DNA of 64,000 nt from Jaenimonas drosophilae (GCA_030849065.1 JASAON010001660.1:1-64000); one strand, 5' to 3'. Positions 30,801 to 39,606 are shown, counted from the first letter of the stretch. Program-made: numbers and translations. Notes: generated from the sequence alone by a model not told the origin.

Positions 30801-32577
30801 GGAAGAGTGCATTCGCAATCTGCTCGAGAGTGGTTGGCTCGAGAGGGTCCAATGGGAGGTACTTGCTGACGGTTGGCGGCAGGCATCGGAGAAGATCCTT
30901 ATCCTGATCGCGTTCCATCAATCGCAGCAGAAGCTGTAGGGCCTCTGGGCGGAAGTACTCCATCTTTGGATAAAAGAAAAAGGCGTAGGTGGACCACTGC
31001 ATCGCAACCTCGTCATGAAGCAGCGACTCGTGCATGCCCTGGAGGTGAGAGAACAAGAGATTTGCCGAGGCGACGCGGGTAGCCTTTTGCTCCACATAGC
31101 AGAAGCACAAGAAGATGAAGACGCGACGGGCTTCTTCCGTGGACATGGACGCATGTGACATCACCAACGCACCCAGGGCAAAAACTGCCGCTGTCAGCCG
31201 CTGATTGCGTTCGCCCTTGGTGGGGTCGCTGATATCGTCGGGGTCAATCTCATCCTCATCCTCATCACCATCATCCTCGCCGTCCTCCTCGCCAGAGGCT
31301 GGCTTGCGGTCCTTCTTGGTGAGACGCGCCTGCACAGCCTTCATGCGGGTGCCTAGCGCCATCTCCTCATCCAGGAGAGCCAGAATCACAGAAGCGGTGA
31401 TGCGGGTTTGCGTAAGAACGAGGTAGAGAGCATGGCAGTGAAGGACAAGCTGAGCCATATCATCTGTGGCCATTCCAAGAAGAAGGCGGGAGAGAGCGTA
31501 GGCAACGGAGTGGTGGCCGGTGGCACGCAGACGATCGAGTGAGCGGCAATCCACCTCATCACTTGACAGCTTGTGGTTGATGTGGTTGATAAAGGCATGT
31601 TGGCCTTCTTTGCGCTTGGCACTGTTGTGTCGGACACACATCTGAAGAAGTGCCTTCATGTGTTCTCGTTCCCTCACAGTCTTTGCGAGAGACTGCTGAG
31701 TGGCGCTCGTCTTCTTCTCCTTCTCCGCTGGTGCGGAGTCTGCCTTTCCCTCTGTCTCCGCTTCCTCCTCCTCCTTCTCCGCCTTTGTTTTGGTGTTTGT
31801 TGAGGCGCCGTGGAAAGTTTTTCCCTTGTTTACCTCGTAGGAGGCCCACTCATGCCAGTTCATGAAGGCGTCCACTGCGTTGGCACTGCCCTTCTGGAAG
31901 CGGGAGAGGTACGACCGAAAGTTGGCCACCTCAGCCGGGAGGTGCTGCGTGACCAACATGGGCGGAATGAGATCGAAGAACCGGTTGAGCTCCTTGCCAA
32001 AGTTGTCATTGGACCCCTTGCGCGACTTGAAGGTCGCAATATCGGCACGAAGTTCACTGGAAATCTTGGAGGCAAGGTGAAGATCAATCGGAGCGGAAGA
32101 CTTGGGGGTGCCGTGACCATGCGGGACCCCGTGTGTCTGTGCATCACCCTCGGAGGAGTGTGAGCGCTTCGTATAGCTAGGCTTCCCACCCTCTGTGGGG
32201 CGGCGGTACTCTCGGCCTTCCATTCGGTCGCGCTTGAACTTCTCCTTGTGGTAGCTCGTTTTTCCCTTCTTGAGCTGCAGGGCAGAGGTGCTACGCTTGG
32301 CACTTCCTCTGTCCGCACCACCTCGTCCAGAAGCTCCCCTGCCTTCACCTCGTCCAAAGGATCCTCTTCCAGCACCGCGTCCTCCCCGGCCTTCACCTCC
32401 TCGACCGAAGGAGCTGCCTCTGCCGGCACCTCCTCGTCCAAATGAACCGCCTCTGCTGGCACCTCCTCGTCCAAAGGAACCCCTGCCAGCAGCTCCACGT
32501 CCAGAGGCACCACGACCAGCACCTCCTCCACGGCTGGGCCGTTGATTCGCCGACCCTGATCGCTGAGGTGGTGGCAT
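27847..32577 (-). CDS. Pol5/MYBBP1A-like nucleolar protein
   Basis: A 1576-residue protein. Residues 1 to about 100 are Gly/Arg-rich with GRG/RGG-type repeats (GRGGASRGGSFGRGG), followed by a Lys-rich stretch. A long helical HEAT-like body contains AVHPMVHPVWGDLLDLIQ, a pattern seen in Pol5/MYBBP1A proteins. A very acidic tract lies at about 985-1095. More helical repeats and a Lys/Arg-rich C-terminus (KRRRKEEL, EKRKRIMMAK) follow. Pol5 (yeast) and MYBBP1A are nucleolar ribosome-biogenesis factors with this order: HEAT body, acidic tract, basic tail. A CBF/Mak21 family member is the alternative, but its Phe/Tyr-Asn-Pro motif is not seen. The frame begins five codons earlier only from TTG; ATG 32577 (MPPPQRSG) is the start. 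Confidence 0.6.
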   Translation of the reverse strand: MPPPQRSGSANQRPSRGGGAGRGASGRGAAGRGSFGRGGASRGGSFGRGGAGRGSSFGRGGEGRGGRGAGRGSFGRGEGRGASGRGGADRGSAKRSTSALQLKKGKTSYHKEKFKRDRMEGREYRRPTEGGKPSYTKRSHSSEGDAQTHGVPHGHGTPKSSAPIDLHLASKISSELRADIATFKSRKGSNDNFGKELNRFFDLIPPMLVTQHLPAEVANFRSYLSRFQKGSANAVDAFMNWHEWASYEVNKGKTFHGASTNTKTKAEKEEEEAETEGKADSAPAEKEKKTSATQQSLAKTVREREHMKALLQMCVRHNSAKRKEGQHAFINHINHKLSSDEVDCRSLDRLRATGHHSVAYALSRLLLGMATDDMAQLVLHCHALYLVLTQTRITASVILALLDEEMALGTRMKAVQARLTKKDRKPASGEEDGEDDGDEDEDEIDPDDISDPTKGERNQRLTAAVFALGALVMSHASMSTEEARRVFIFLCFCYVEQKATRVASANLLFSHLQGMHESLLHDEVAMQWSTYAFFFYPKMEYFRPEALQLLLRLMERDQDKDLLRCLPPTVSKYLPLDPLEPTTLEQIANALFRKEQVTAVHPMVHPVWGDLLDLIQRRCAMGESLKEHVSSFVHNAIAPYRRGNADLPRRVLFQSLAGRLGQLIVQSEDADQRAEALHLASKNIGYGKRTAAKPTPLAELRNLSVESIGAKVTDLLRQYRITKDTDPAATVNRTWILRELRNCLSVPMPSGVVCSYVNEAAKALMDFGFLGANTRDTLSANRCIYMLADILSFTFSASVARPQCSWKALDIIHHYLSCEEKGRCRFDTAVNKSEFRKARNRIVEALEETSKRSVLFYESRDMEILFTLLFFVLSVDDGTNAEAVELAKHVIPDLCQFYVSGTLETLDLLLDVLMALIMRTASPMQVMPLMTFIRRNATGAILKFSKFIRSTASLNLLLAPLRDAYHTDSRELARQKKAKQVAGEQSEEDEEEEDSDDENGAAHAATAEDASGSEEDSAEEEDDEESDGDDGDDDASSITEKDEDGDESTDAESDSGDDNEDDDDSSTEGDNDEDKEDAADAPEEEDDDALEDDEADEAPTQQYLDALKGMVTNVDLDHHYASDTASKEKSDVVRAIQMVSRIGASMQSPLVVHLFQVLLAVCRENVKSSDEVVFASAMSAIEMLLLAKNRYFGTFVGATELFQLLGDIQSYCRKLERTLLTDRRVSAKAAAMIRGRMHKLKRTALRVFHYTAMLAYKNHAGEEVRVTFSEYYKSIFCDRGWDMKRILPNLKKDMYYYRQGFAWVLLPAALEKYDEVAVVEGPQRVRVFSCCCTLIEAMLPRFSGLPKGLKESCGAAVGQFLQSIALEDVYAFKHTAPYTFLHTIKMVIQYNNRVHLDTKWVETNIVNKAVDDDNIQLSGASIRTLASLERMLGMTPRAKETKAPVPVKVLYQQFEKLGEKEKTDFHRKAKKVRAKILKALLSHRNSDPTDAERATKRRRKEELRVEDRLQRQVLRQSTKTVLSKEERAEKRKRIMMAKQDRIAKNKLRKRQLHENRVRSFDRWREQKLAQAAANEE
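29290..29620 (-). repeat. Asp/Glu-coding acidic tract
   Basis: Low-complexity DNA encoding about 110 residues that are mostly Asp, Glu and Ser within the Pol5-like protein. It resembles nucleolar acidic tracts that bind basic proteins. Confidence 0.75.
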
Positions 32578-32998
32578 CTTGGGCTCGTTCAACTAACAGC
32601 AAAAACTAAATCGAACTAAAGTGATGGGAAAAAAAATGAAAGAGAATCAATGAATAGACACACATACACAGAGCTGTGAGAAGCGTGAATATCCTTCACC
32701 GTACGTACCAGTATCACGAAGAGCACCAAGATATTCTCTGAAAAGCGACGGCTGTTCTGTCTGTGTGAAGCCGTTTGGCAAAGCACAAGAAAGAAGGGTA
32801 AGTTGGCAAAAAAAAAAGAACACAATGAAAGCGAATGACATGAGTCGAGGCGGAAAAAGAAACGCAGAATGTGAGTGCGTGAGGAGTAAAAGAGAACAAA
32901 AGAAAAATGAAGAATCTCATCTGTGGAAGACGTTGCCTCCACGACGGTATACAGTATAGTATGTGGCATCTGTTGGTGGTCCTTGGACGGGGTGAGTC
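32578..32998 (-). other. Intergenic, acidic protein to Pol5-like gene
   Basis: About 420 nt with strong sense-strand T/C-rich tracts (for example 32800-32920) for splicing of the Pol5-like mRNA. Short frames here read only the tract. No gene seen. Confidence 0.6.
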
Positions 32999-33550
32999 CT
33001 AGTTCTGATCCTCCAAATCATCAACGGCCGCAGGGTGGTCTTGCTGCGATGAGTGAATCGGAGACAAGTCAGCCTTGGCGACTGTGGGCTGTGGAGTGTC
33101 TGCCGCACTGACATGCTCAACGTCTTCACCTTCGGCAGCAGCCGTCTCCAACGCCGGAAGGAGCTGCACCGAGATCGGTGTGACGCTGCGTAGGGGTTGC
33201 GATGAGCGGGGGCTCAGCTTGGTCAGCTGAGTCTTGGGCATCTCCTCCAAGGACGAGGCCGCCTCCTCTCGCAGCCGCTTGTTTGGTGTTTGGCATCCCT
33301 CCACACGTTCTTCTCCAATCACTGTAGGTGCTTCCTCTCTGATTGCATCCTTCACTTCTGGCTCAGGTTGAGCTTGAAGAGATTCTTCTGGGAGATCGTC
33401 GGTGCTGAATGACGTGTTGTCCTCCTCATTCACGGTTGCTGGAGAGACCTGCTGCATTGCTGCTTCCTCACTGTGTTGGTGAGTGGGCAGTGGCTCAACC
33501 ATGGGCGTCAGCTCGATCTCGGTTGTCAGTTCCTGGGCAGGTGAGGTCAT
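32999..33550 (-). CDS. Small acidic, disordered protein, unknown function
   Basis: A 183-residue protein rich in Glu, Pro, Ser, Thr and Gln, with no predicted fold or motif. It has a small basic patch (NKRLREEAAS) and several SP/TP sites (SPRSSQ, TPISVQ). The open frame runs 44 codons further upstream from GTG and would give a convincing-looking signal peptide, but those codons are the pyrimidine tract before the acceptor AG at 33610-33611. ATG 33550 (MTSPAQEL) is the first after it. Probably cytosolic or nuclear; function unknown. Confidence 0.65.
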   Translation of the reverse strand: MTSPAQELTTEIELTPMVEPLPTHQHSEEAAMQQVSPATVNEEDNTSFSTDDLPEESLQAQPEPEVKDAIREEAPTVIGEERVEGCQTPNKRLREEAASSLEEMPKTQLTKLSPRSSQPLRSVTPISVQLLPALETAAAEGEDVEHVSAADTPQPTVAKADLSPIHSSQQDHPAAVDDLEDQN

Positions 33551-34300
33551 GATTTCGGGTAGCTTGTAGGGTTGGCTGGGTTGTAGAGTGATTGAGTGCG
33601 ATGCTAATGCTGCACACAGACAGGGGGCAGAAAACAATGAGAGAAGTAGAACAGAACACTTCGTGGTAACAACAGGATACACTCACGAGCTACTTGACCT
33701 GAGTGCGTCACAAATACAATCATCTTCAATGCAGCATCACTCTCCACTGTTGCCTCAACGGGACACATTCGCATCCAATAGTAGGAGTATAGAAGGGGGT
33801 AGCCCCCTCCTAATGCACCACTGTAACCCTGTGCAACTTGAAAAATAACAGAACATCGTGATGGTGGACTCACCACCCAAACCACTCCCGCCTACAGCCA
33901 CATTATATATATATAAAGAGAGAGCAGACTGTCACAGCAATCAAACACGGAGAAGCAACACCAATGAAGGCCAACACAAGAAACAACAACCATAACCAAC
34001 ATTCGGGAGAAAGAGGGAGGGAAGGACTTGGATCGGTACACAAAACTAACACACCAAAACGCGTCAGAGAGAGAACAGCGAAATGGACGCACCAAGCTGA
34101 GCTGCAGCACGTTGTCACCGCAGTGCCGCACACAATAATCTCCATATCCCCCCCTCCGGCCCCTCCACAGCAGGGAGAAGATCACCCATCACAATGCTTC
34201 CTGGTGAGTCAGCACACAGAAAACATAGTTAAAGCACCACTTCCGTGGATGCACAAGGTCCATCGAGACAAGACTATCTTCCGCAGCCAAAAACCCTCTT
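33551..34300 (-). other. Intergenic, phosphatase A to acidic protein
   Basis: About 750 nt. It contains the acceptor at 33610-33611 with its tract to about 33650, and 3' UTR of the phosphatase gene with a TATA-like AT repeat near 33900. No additional gene seen. Confidence 0.6.
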
Positions 34301-35116
34301 TCAGACACTGTAGGTTTCGCCTGTACGCGGCACGAGGTATTGCGTTCGAAGAAGCTCAATATCCTCAATAGGAATGCCCAGCTCATGAATAACAAAGGAT
34401 GGAACATCACCGTAGGACTCGTGAATAACCTCCAACGACCGTTGGAGATAGAGCCGACGCACAAAGAAGAGAGATTCAATAGCGCGTTGATCATAAGGGC
34501 GTCCACCAAAAAAAGATTGAAGAATGATGGCAGGAGGGGTGCGAGCCGTGAAGTTTGTCATCAGGTAGTCCTCAAACACGGTTTCCACAGGAACACCGAG
34601 CACTAATAGCAACAATGCTGCTGCCACACCCGTCCTATCTTTTCCTGCAGTGCAATGAAACACCAGAGATGGTGCTTCCTTGCATTTGGAAACCAACGTT
34701 TTGAAAAAAGTTCGATATGCGTCTTTGAAATCCGTGATTAGTCGTTCGTAAAGATTGTTCATGCAGCCCACCGCCACCCCCTCCGTCAAATTGGTGGTTC
34801 GCATGAGCTGGGTTAAGTTGCCTGGATCGATGGGGATAGAGATGGTTTCCAGGTAGGGAAGAAGATAGGGCTCCTTGATGCGCTCGGACTGACTTCGAAG
34901 GTCCACGGCAAATTCAATCCCCAGTGTCTCCCGGAACACACGCAGCGTCTCCTCCGTCTTCACCAACTTTGAGAGACTATCACTACGGTAGATCCTCGAC
35001 CACCGTGTTTCTTTGCTGCCGTCTGCGGTGATGTAACCTCCCAAGTCTCGGAAGTTATGCGTTCGGTTGAGCTGAATCCATCGTTGATTGCTCCCATAGG
35101 TGCTACTACTTGCCAT
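34301..35116 (-). CDS. Atypical tyrosine/lipid phosphatase A (Y_phosphatase3, MptpB-like)
   Basis: A 271-residue protein. The catalytic P-loop is complete: H154-C155-T-A-G-K-D-R161-T-G (CX5R with the Lys-Asp variant of MptpB/LipA-type enzymes). The family markers NFRDLGG (21-27) and AVDLRS (70-74) are present. Such enzymes dephosphorylate phosphotyrosine and phosphoinositides. No signal peptide or membrane segment follows the chosen start. The frame continues 64 codons upstream, but these include the pyrimidine tract; ATG 35116 lies 12 nt after the acceptor AG at 35129-35130. The next gene upstream (35849-36682) is a paralogue, so this is a tandem pair. Confidence 0.92.
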   Translation of the reverse strand: MASSSTYGSNQRWIQLNRTHNFRDLGGYITADGSKETRWSRIYRSDSLSKLVKTEETLRVFRETLGIEFAVDLRSQSERIKEPYLLPYLETISIPIDPGNLTQLMRTTNLTEGVAVGCMNNLYERLITDFKDAYRTFFKTLVSKCKEAPSLVFHCTAGKDRTGVAAALLLLVLGVPVETVFEDYLMTNFTARTPPAIILQSFFGGRPYDQRAIESLFFVRRLYLQRSLEVIHESYGDVPSFVIHELGIPIEDIELLRTQYLVPRTGETYSV

Positions 35117-35128
35117 GTGAGCGAATAT

Positions 35129-35170
35129 CTGTAGCACAACACAAAGAAAGTGAAGAGGAAGATACAAATT
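35129..35170 (-). promoter_or_regulatory. Trans-splice acceptor of phosphatase A
   Basis: Sense-strand C/T-rich tract (including CTTCCTCTTCACTTTCTTTG) ending in AG at 35129-35130, just before the ATG at 35116. It decides the start of this gene. Confidence 0.7.
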
Positions 35171-35848
35171 GTCTGTATAATCACAGGGCGATTTGCATTG
35201 CGCAAAAGTGGGAGAGGCTAGCGACAATAATGGGCATTGGCGCAAAGAATTCATTGCAAACGCTTTGTGAGCAAACGGAAAATACCGCATCACCCACAAA
35301 ACAGACAACTAGCAAGAAACTCAACATATAAAAAGAACAAAGTTACAAAAAGGCAAAAATAACACAGCGATCGTTCGCTGCCAACATGAAATCTCTGAAC
35401 GATCGGACCGAGTGAAGGGAAAATTCCTCCGTGGCAGATACACGTCAGTTCTGCAACAGGAGAAGAGATCCAAGGAGCGGATCTCTATGCCTCCCAAGAC
35501 GAAGTCCTGTGAAGCACCGAAGTGTGGGTGTGGTTGGAGGAATTGGGGGAGGGAGGGTGGGAAGTAGGGGGTGGATGAGGGAGGGGAACAACGTCTTCAC
35601 TGTTTGTTTCTGATGTGCCCCTACATAAAAAGGGCACACAAAAAAACAACAAAGGAAAGACATTCATGACTCATCGTTGTGCATGTAGCATACCTGAATT
35701 GAGAGAGGGTCCAGCCATCAATGTAGGACCTGGGTATGCGAGCTCAACCACGTTGGTTAGTGGCAATCATAACTTCGAATCATATCTACAACAAAATTAG
35801 ATAGTTCACGCACACATATTTCTTCCTATGCTAACTCCTTCATTTATG
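35170..35848 (-). other. 3' UTR of phosphatase B / intergenic
   Basis: About 680 nt between the tandem phosphatase genes. It includes C-rich sense sequence at 35520-35590. No gene seen. Confidence 0.6.
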
Positions 35849-36682
35849 TTACACGTGGCAGCATGATTTGGACGTTTGACGGGTGTAGGAACGACGAAGT
35901 GTGTCCCGCATCTCCTCCGTCAGTCCAAGTGCCTCAGTAAAGTACTGTTCGATGCTGCCGTATTTCTTCTTTACGCTCTCTAGTGCAATCGGAATAAAGT
36001 AGTCTGGAGCCTCGTACATGGCTCGAAGACCTTCTGCAGAAAACCGAAGAGGTCCTACCTCGGTTACTCCTGTGACGTCAGGTGGGGTGATGTACTCTCT
36101 CGTCAGTACGTAGTCCTCCACCACCGTAGCCTCGGGTACACCCAAGGCAAGAAGAAACAGGGCAGCAATTACACCTGTTCGATCTTTGCCCGCTTGGCAG
36201 TGAAAAACGAACGGCTGACCTTTCGCGGTGTTGAGTAAAAAATCAAAGAAGGCCCGATACTGCGGGATGAAGTCGAGCATCACATGCGCGGCCCACTCAC
36301 GCAGGAGTTGATGAGCATCATCATAGCTAATGTTCTTCCCCACACAACAGGACGCTGTAGCATTGGCCGAAGACAAGGCGTTGAGCGCGTCAATCGATAT
36401 CTGGACGCGCTCAATACCTTCGTAATCGTAGGGATCGCGGCTGAACTCATCCGTGGTGCGCAAGTCCACGGCGTACTTCACACGAAGTGAGTCCCTAATG
36501 ACGCAAAGATCCTTCTTACTAAGACTTCCAATCGAATTAGAGCGGTAGAGATGCCGATACATCACCACGTTGTGCATGTGTCCTTTCCGGTCATGATGTT
36601 CTGAAGACGGAATGATGTAGCCACCAAGATCACGAAAGTTGCCAGGACCTTCCAGCGGGATGCGTCGGGGATGAGGGGGCAT
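35849..36682 (-). CDS. Atypical tyrosine/lipid phosphatase B (Y_phosphatase3) with Cys-rich tail
   Basis: A 277-residue paralogue of phosphatase A. The P-loop is H161-C162-Q-A-G-K-D-R168-T-G, and NFRDLGG (15-21) and AVDLR (71-75) are present, so it should be active. Overall divergence from A is large, so the duplication is old. The C-terminus ends SKSCCHV, with a Cys at the fourth position from the end. This is CaaX-like in spacing but not in the usual aliphatic residues, and could be a lipidation site. The frame extends 75 codons upstream from GTG through C/T-rich sequence; ATG 36682 is the first before the domain and follows AG acceptors. Confidence 0.9.
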   Translation of the reverse strand: MPPHPRRIPLEGPGNFRDLGGYIIPSSEHHDRKGHMHNVVMYRHLYRSNSIGSLSKKDLCVIRDSLRVKYAVDLRTTDEFSRDPYDYEGIERVQISIDALNALSSANATASCCVGKNISYDDAHQLLREWAAHVMLDFIPQYRAFFDFLLNTAKGQPFVFHCQAGKDRTGVIAALFLLALGVPEATVVEDYVLTREYITPPDVTGVTEVGPLRFSAEGLRAMYEAPDYFIPIALESVKKKYGSIEQYFTEALGLTEEMRDTLRRSYTRQTSKSCCHV

Positions 36683-37300
36683 CGTCTGTCCGAGGTTATC
36701 CAAGGATGTGGGGGAATTAACAAAGGTACGTCGAAGGCAGTGGTAAGTTGGCGAGGGGAAGGGAGAGCTAAGAGGAGGAGGATGTGTCTGTGGTGCTACT
36801 ATGATGGAGTGGTAGTAATGACGGCGAGAAGAAGAAAGAGTGAGTACCATGCAGTGTACTAGCATCAACACGATCAGTTCGGTGCGGTCAAACCAGGAAA
36901 TCTTCACGTCTCATTGGAGCTTTTTTTCAGAATCAATACGACTCCCAATGCCCACGAATGCGTATTTCATCTCTGCCACCGTCTCACGATTACACCGTTG
37001 AGTTGGAGAGTGCCACGCTCGCAAGGGTCATGATGGAGTTTAGCCCATAAACGAAGTCTTTCTCGATTCTCCTTTAATTATGCTACGTGCCAAACGAATT
37101 CCACTCCCCTGACGTCGTAAAATGGCCGTGTAACACACAGATATATAAATGGCGCTCTTTAAAAGGATCACTCAACGGTTGTCTTGTGCTCACGCAACAG
37201 TGCACAGTAGGGGCGAGTGTGTGTGTAGACGCGGACTACACTACTGTCCAAATGAGAAGTCGCAAAGGAGATGATGGTGTGAGGCTTCGTGGATAGTCAG
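36683..37300 (-). other. Intergenic, TRAP-alpha to phosphatase B
   Basis: About 620 nt. The left part (36690-36850) is the C/T-rich splice region of phosphatase B; the rest is 3' UTR of TRAP-alpha. No gene seen. Confidence 0.6.
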
Positions 37301-38161
37301 CTAGTTCTTCTTCTTTGGAGAGGAGTGGCGGGCCTTGGGGGAGGAAGACGCTTGGCGCAGCAGCTCCTCACGGTACCGCAGGTGCTCCTTGGAGACGTAG
37401 TCGGGATCGTAGCCGGTCCCGCTCGTTCCCACCTCCACACGACGGCTGGCCTCTGCGCCAGAGCTACGATGGCGGCGTGAGAGCATCTTCACAAGTCCAA
37501 GCTTCTGAGCCACCCAGTAACCAAGGGCAACGGCAAAGAGGACCAAGGTAAGATAGGTGAGGATCGTGCGTGGATCCGTCCCAGCCACCTCATCGACGTT
37601 GATGGTGGAGTTGTAGGCGGTGACGAAGAAGGAGGAGTTGCCCTCCTGCAGGAAGAGACCAAGAACGAGGTTATAGACACCAGGCTCAAGATGCACATCA
37701 GGAGTAAAGATGTAGTAGATGCTGCTGGTCTCTGTTGGGGCGATCTTGCGGGCCTGGCGAACCAGAGAGAAGTTCTGGAGCATCGCATCATAGGAGTGAA
37801 CGTGTTGGAGGTAGCCTGTCACAGCCATGAGGACGTGGGTGCGCGCAGAGTCGCCATTGTTGCGGTAGCCAATCACGGCATGAGCCTTGGAACCTGCGTG
37901 GAAGCTTGGAATACCAGCACGGATGGTGTGGTTGGGGAAGATCGTGTGGGAGAGGTACGGAAGACGGTTGAATGCCTCGCTTCCAGGGTAGTTGGTGTCT
38001 TCGAAACGTGGAGAATCCATCTCTTCCTCCTCTCCCTCTAGCTCATCGTCCTCCTCCTCAACGTCCATGTCTCCAAAGGCAGAGACAACGGGCATCTCTG
38101 CCGCCATGAGCATCACCAACAGCAGGCTGATGAGCAACAACGCACGGGAGAGAGATGGCAT
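37301..38161 (-). CDS. SSR1: Translocon-associated protein alpha (TRAP-alpha / SSR1)
   Basis: A 286-residue ER membrane protein, the same length as human SSR1. It has an N-terminal signal peptide (MPSLSRALLLISLLLVML, cleaved near 28) and then the family's acidic lumenal start (EEEDDELEGEEEE). A beta-sandwich lumenal domain follows (FHAGSKAHAVIGYRNNGD; PDVHLEPGVYNLVLGLF). One membrane segment lies near 210-230 (LTYLTLVLFAVALGYWV), and the cytosolic tail is basic, ending SSPKKKN. TRAP assists Sec61 in translocation and topology. The frame reads 49 codons further from TTG through the splice tract. The acceptor AG at 38172-38173 places the start at ATG 38161. Confidence 0.9.
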   Translation of the reverse strand: MPSLSRALLLISLLLVMLMAAEMPVVSAFGDMDVEEEDDELEGEEEEMDSPRFEDTNYPGSEAFNRLPYLSHTIFPNHTIRAGIPSFHAGSKAHAVIGYRNNGDSARTHVLMAVTGYLQHVHSYDAMLQNFSLVRQARKIAPTETSSIYYIFTPDVHLEPGVYNLVLGLFLQEGNSSFFVTAYNSTINVDEVAGTDPRTILTYLTLVLFAVALGYWVAQKLGLVKMLSRRHRSSGAEASRRVEVGTSGTGYDPDYVSKEHLRYREELLRQASSSPKARHSSPKKKN

Positions 38162-38494
38162 GGTGTATCTTCTGCAAAACACAAGATGAGAGGGACAATT
38201 ATAGATCAACACGAGCACGTGAGGGTAGAATAGGAGAGAGCAACTGTCTAAGCCGATGCAAATCCGATACGGGACTAGTGAAATAGGAGTAGTACAAGAT
38301 GGGTTCAAAGAAAGAGAAGGACATCACATACAGTTGGCACCATTGGGGGTTACTACAGAGCAACTGAGGACAACAAAAAAACGTGGAGCTTTGCTGGAGT
38401 TCATTTCACCACCGTCAGAAGAACCTCGAGAGCTACGGGCATTGCCATCAGTTTGAATTAGATGTGAATATGCGAGGTTCGATTGCGAAGAGGC
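38162..38494 (-). other. Intergenic, small TIM to TRAP-alpha
   Basis: About 330 nt with the TRAP-alpha acceptor (AG 38172-38173) and 3' UTR of the TIM gene. No gene seen. Confidence 0.6.
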
Positions 38495-38731
38495 TTACAT
38501 GAACTTCTTGCCACCCTTCTTCTTTCCATCATCACCAGCACGGTCCAGTGCACTCCCCAAGATTTTATCCGTTTGAAGATACTTGAAGGAGCACCGTTCC
38601 ACACAACGAATCTCGTCATGCGACAGTTCGTTGGACTTAAAGTTCTCACAGCACACATTAAGGCATTCCTCTCGCAGCCCATTCATCATCATCTCAATCC
38701 TATAGGATTCCTGCTTAACAGCTAGGTTCAT
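38495..38731 (-). CDS. Small TIM chaperone (Tim9/Tim10 family)
   Basis: A 78-residue protein with the twin CX3C signature C23-X3-C27-X15-C43-X3-C47, which forms two disulfides in the mitochondrial intermembrane space. Small TIMs escort carrier and other hydrophobic precursors to TIM22 or to the outer membrane. An extra Cys28 lies next to the first motif. The Lys-rich tail (GKKKGGKKFM) is unusual. Without alignment I cannot say which paralogue it is. The frame extends 37 codons further from a non-ATG start through the splice tract; ATG 38731 follows an AG at 38755-38756. Confidence 0.9.
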   Translation of the reverse strand: MNLAVKQESYRIEMMMNGLREECLNVCCENFKSNELSHDEIRCVERCSFKYLQTDKILGSALDRAGDDGKKKGGKKFM

Positions 38732-39223
38732 GGGGAATCGATATGCAAAAAAAACTACGGTGTGGGCCTGCAATGGAACAGCTAACGTACGATCAAATAG
38801 CAGGGGAGAATGAGGAGCACACAAAATAATAAATAGAGCCAAGTACTACATACATTCGTGCAGAATAAATTAGCCACAACAATGATGGCATTGCAGGAGG
38901 GAAGGGTAGTGTATGGTTTAACCATCAAAGAAGGAGACGTCAGGGCAATGGGATGTACCCCATCGCAGCCTACTCCCATCCAACTTATTGTGCCGAATTC
39001 GGCATTCCTAGAGTCACTACAACTACTTGGTACTTCGCAAGGACATGCATGCACGTCATACGACTGACCCACATTGACAAACTTGGATCAATCAGGTAAG
39101 CCGCATAACTTCAGTGATGCATGCATCCAATTCGCCCATACCAAACCTGTGAAGACTAATGATGTGTGGGGTTCATTCAGACAGTTGTCATGCTCGTCTG
39201 CATTCGTCGTACTATGATGCCCG
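38732..39223 (-). other. Intergenic, small mitochondrial protein to TIM
   Basis: About 490 nt with T-rich sense tracts near 38745-38860 for splicing of the TIM mRNA. A 96-codon frame here starts with GTG and mainly reads the tract. No gene called. Confidence 0.55.
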
Positions 39224-39592
39224 TCAAGAAAGTACGTTGTGCGCTGTCTGAGTTCTCATTGAAAATCCTTTTAATACTCTTTCGCATGCAAAGACACAAG
39301 TTGATATATTTTGGAGGCACGCCAAATTTGCCATGAGAGAGAGTGGCGTTCCCTGGGCGATAACCGAGGCGAGGAGCTGTGAAACGATGCTATCAGGGCT
39401 AGTGGCGGCACCACCAACAGAGGACACAGCAGAGGACGAGAGGGCCGACATGAGTAGTGGGCTGGCGGCCAACGAGCTGGCGGTCGTGGAAAATGCGTTT
39501 GGACGAATAAACCCAGTGACGAGGGGGCTGTGACAGGCATTCAGGTGGCGCTGCGTGAAGCGCCTCCCCATATAGAAGAAGGAGCGCTGCAT
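39224..39592 (-). CDS. Small putative mitochondrial protein
   Basis: A 122-residue protein from ATG 39592. The first 40 residues (MQRSFFYMGRRFTQRHLNAC...) are Arg-, Ser-, Phe- and His-rich without acidic residues, as in mitochondrial presequences. The middle is Ala/Ser-rich (SSLAASPLLMSALSSSAVSS) and amphipathic. No known domain. The best support is its 5' context: a run of T then ACCTAG, with AG at 39607-39608, 15 nt before the ATG. The longer frame to 39667 begins with GTG and reads the tract. Confidence 0.5.
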   Translation of the reverse strand: MQRSFFYMGRRFTQRHLNACHSPLVTGFIRPNAFSTTASSLAASPLLMSALSSSAVSSVGGAATSPDSIVSQLLASVIAQGTPLSLMANLACLQNISTCVFACERVLKGFSMRTQTAHNVLS

Positions 39593-39606
39593 GAATAGCT
39601 GGATCC

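Noticed and set aside
29911..30939. 342-codon frame on the plus strand
   Set aside because: Lies entirely antisense to the Pol5-like gene; a mirror of codon bias with no splice context or domain.
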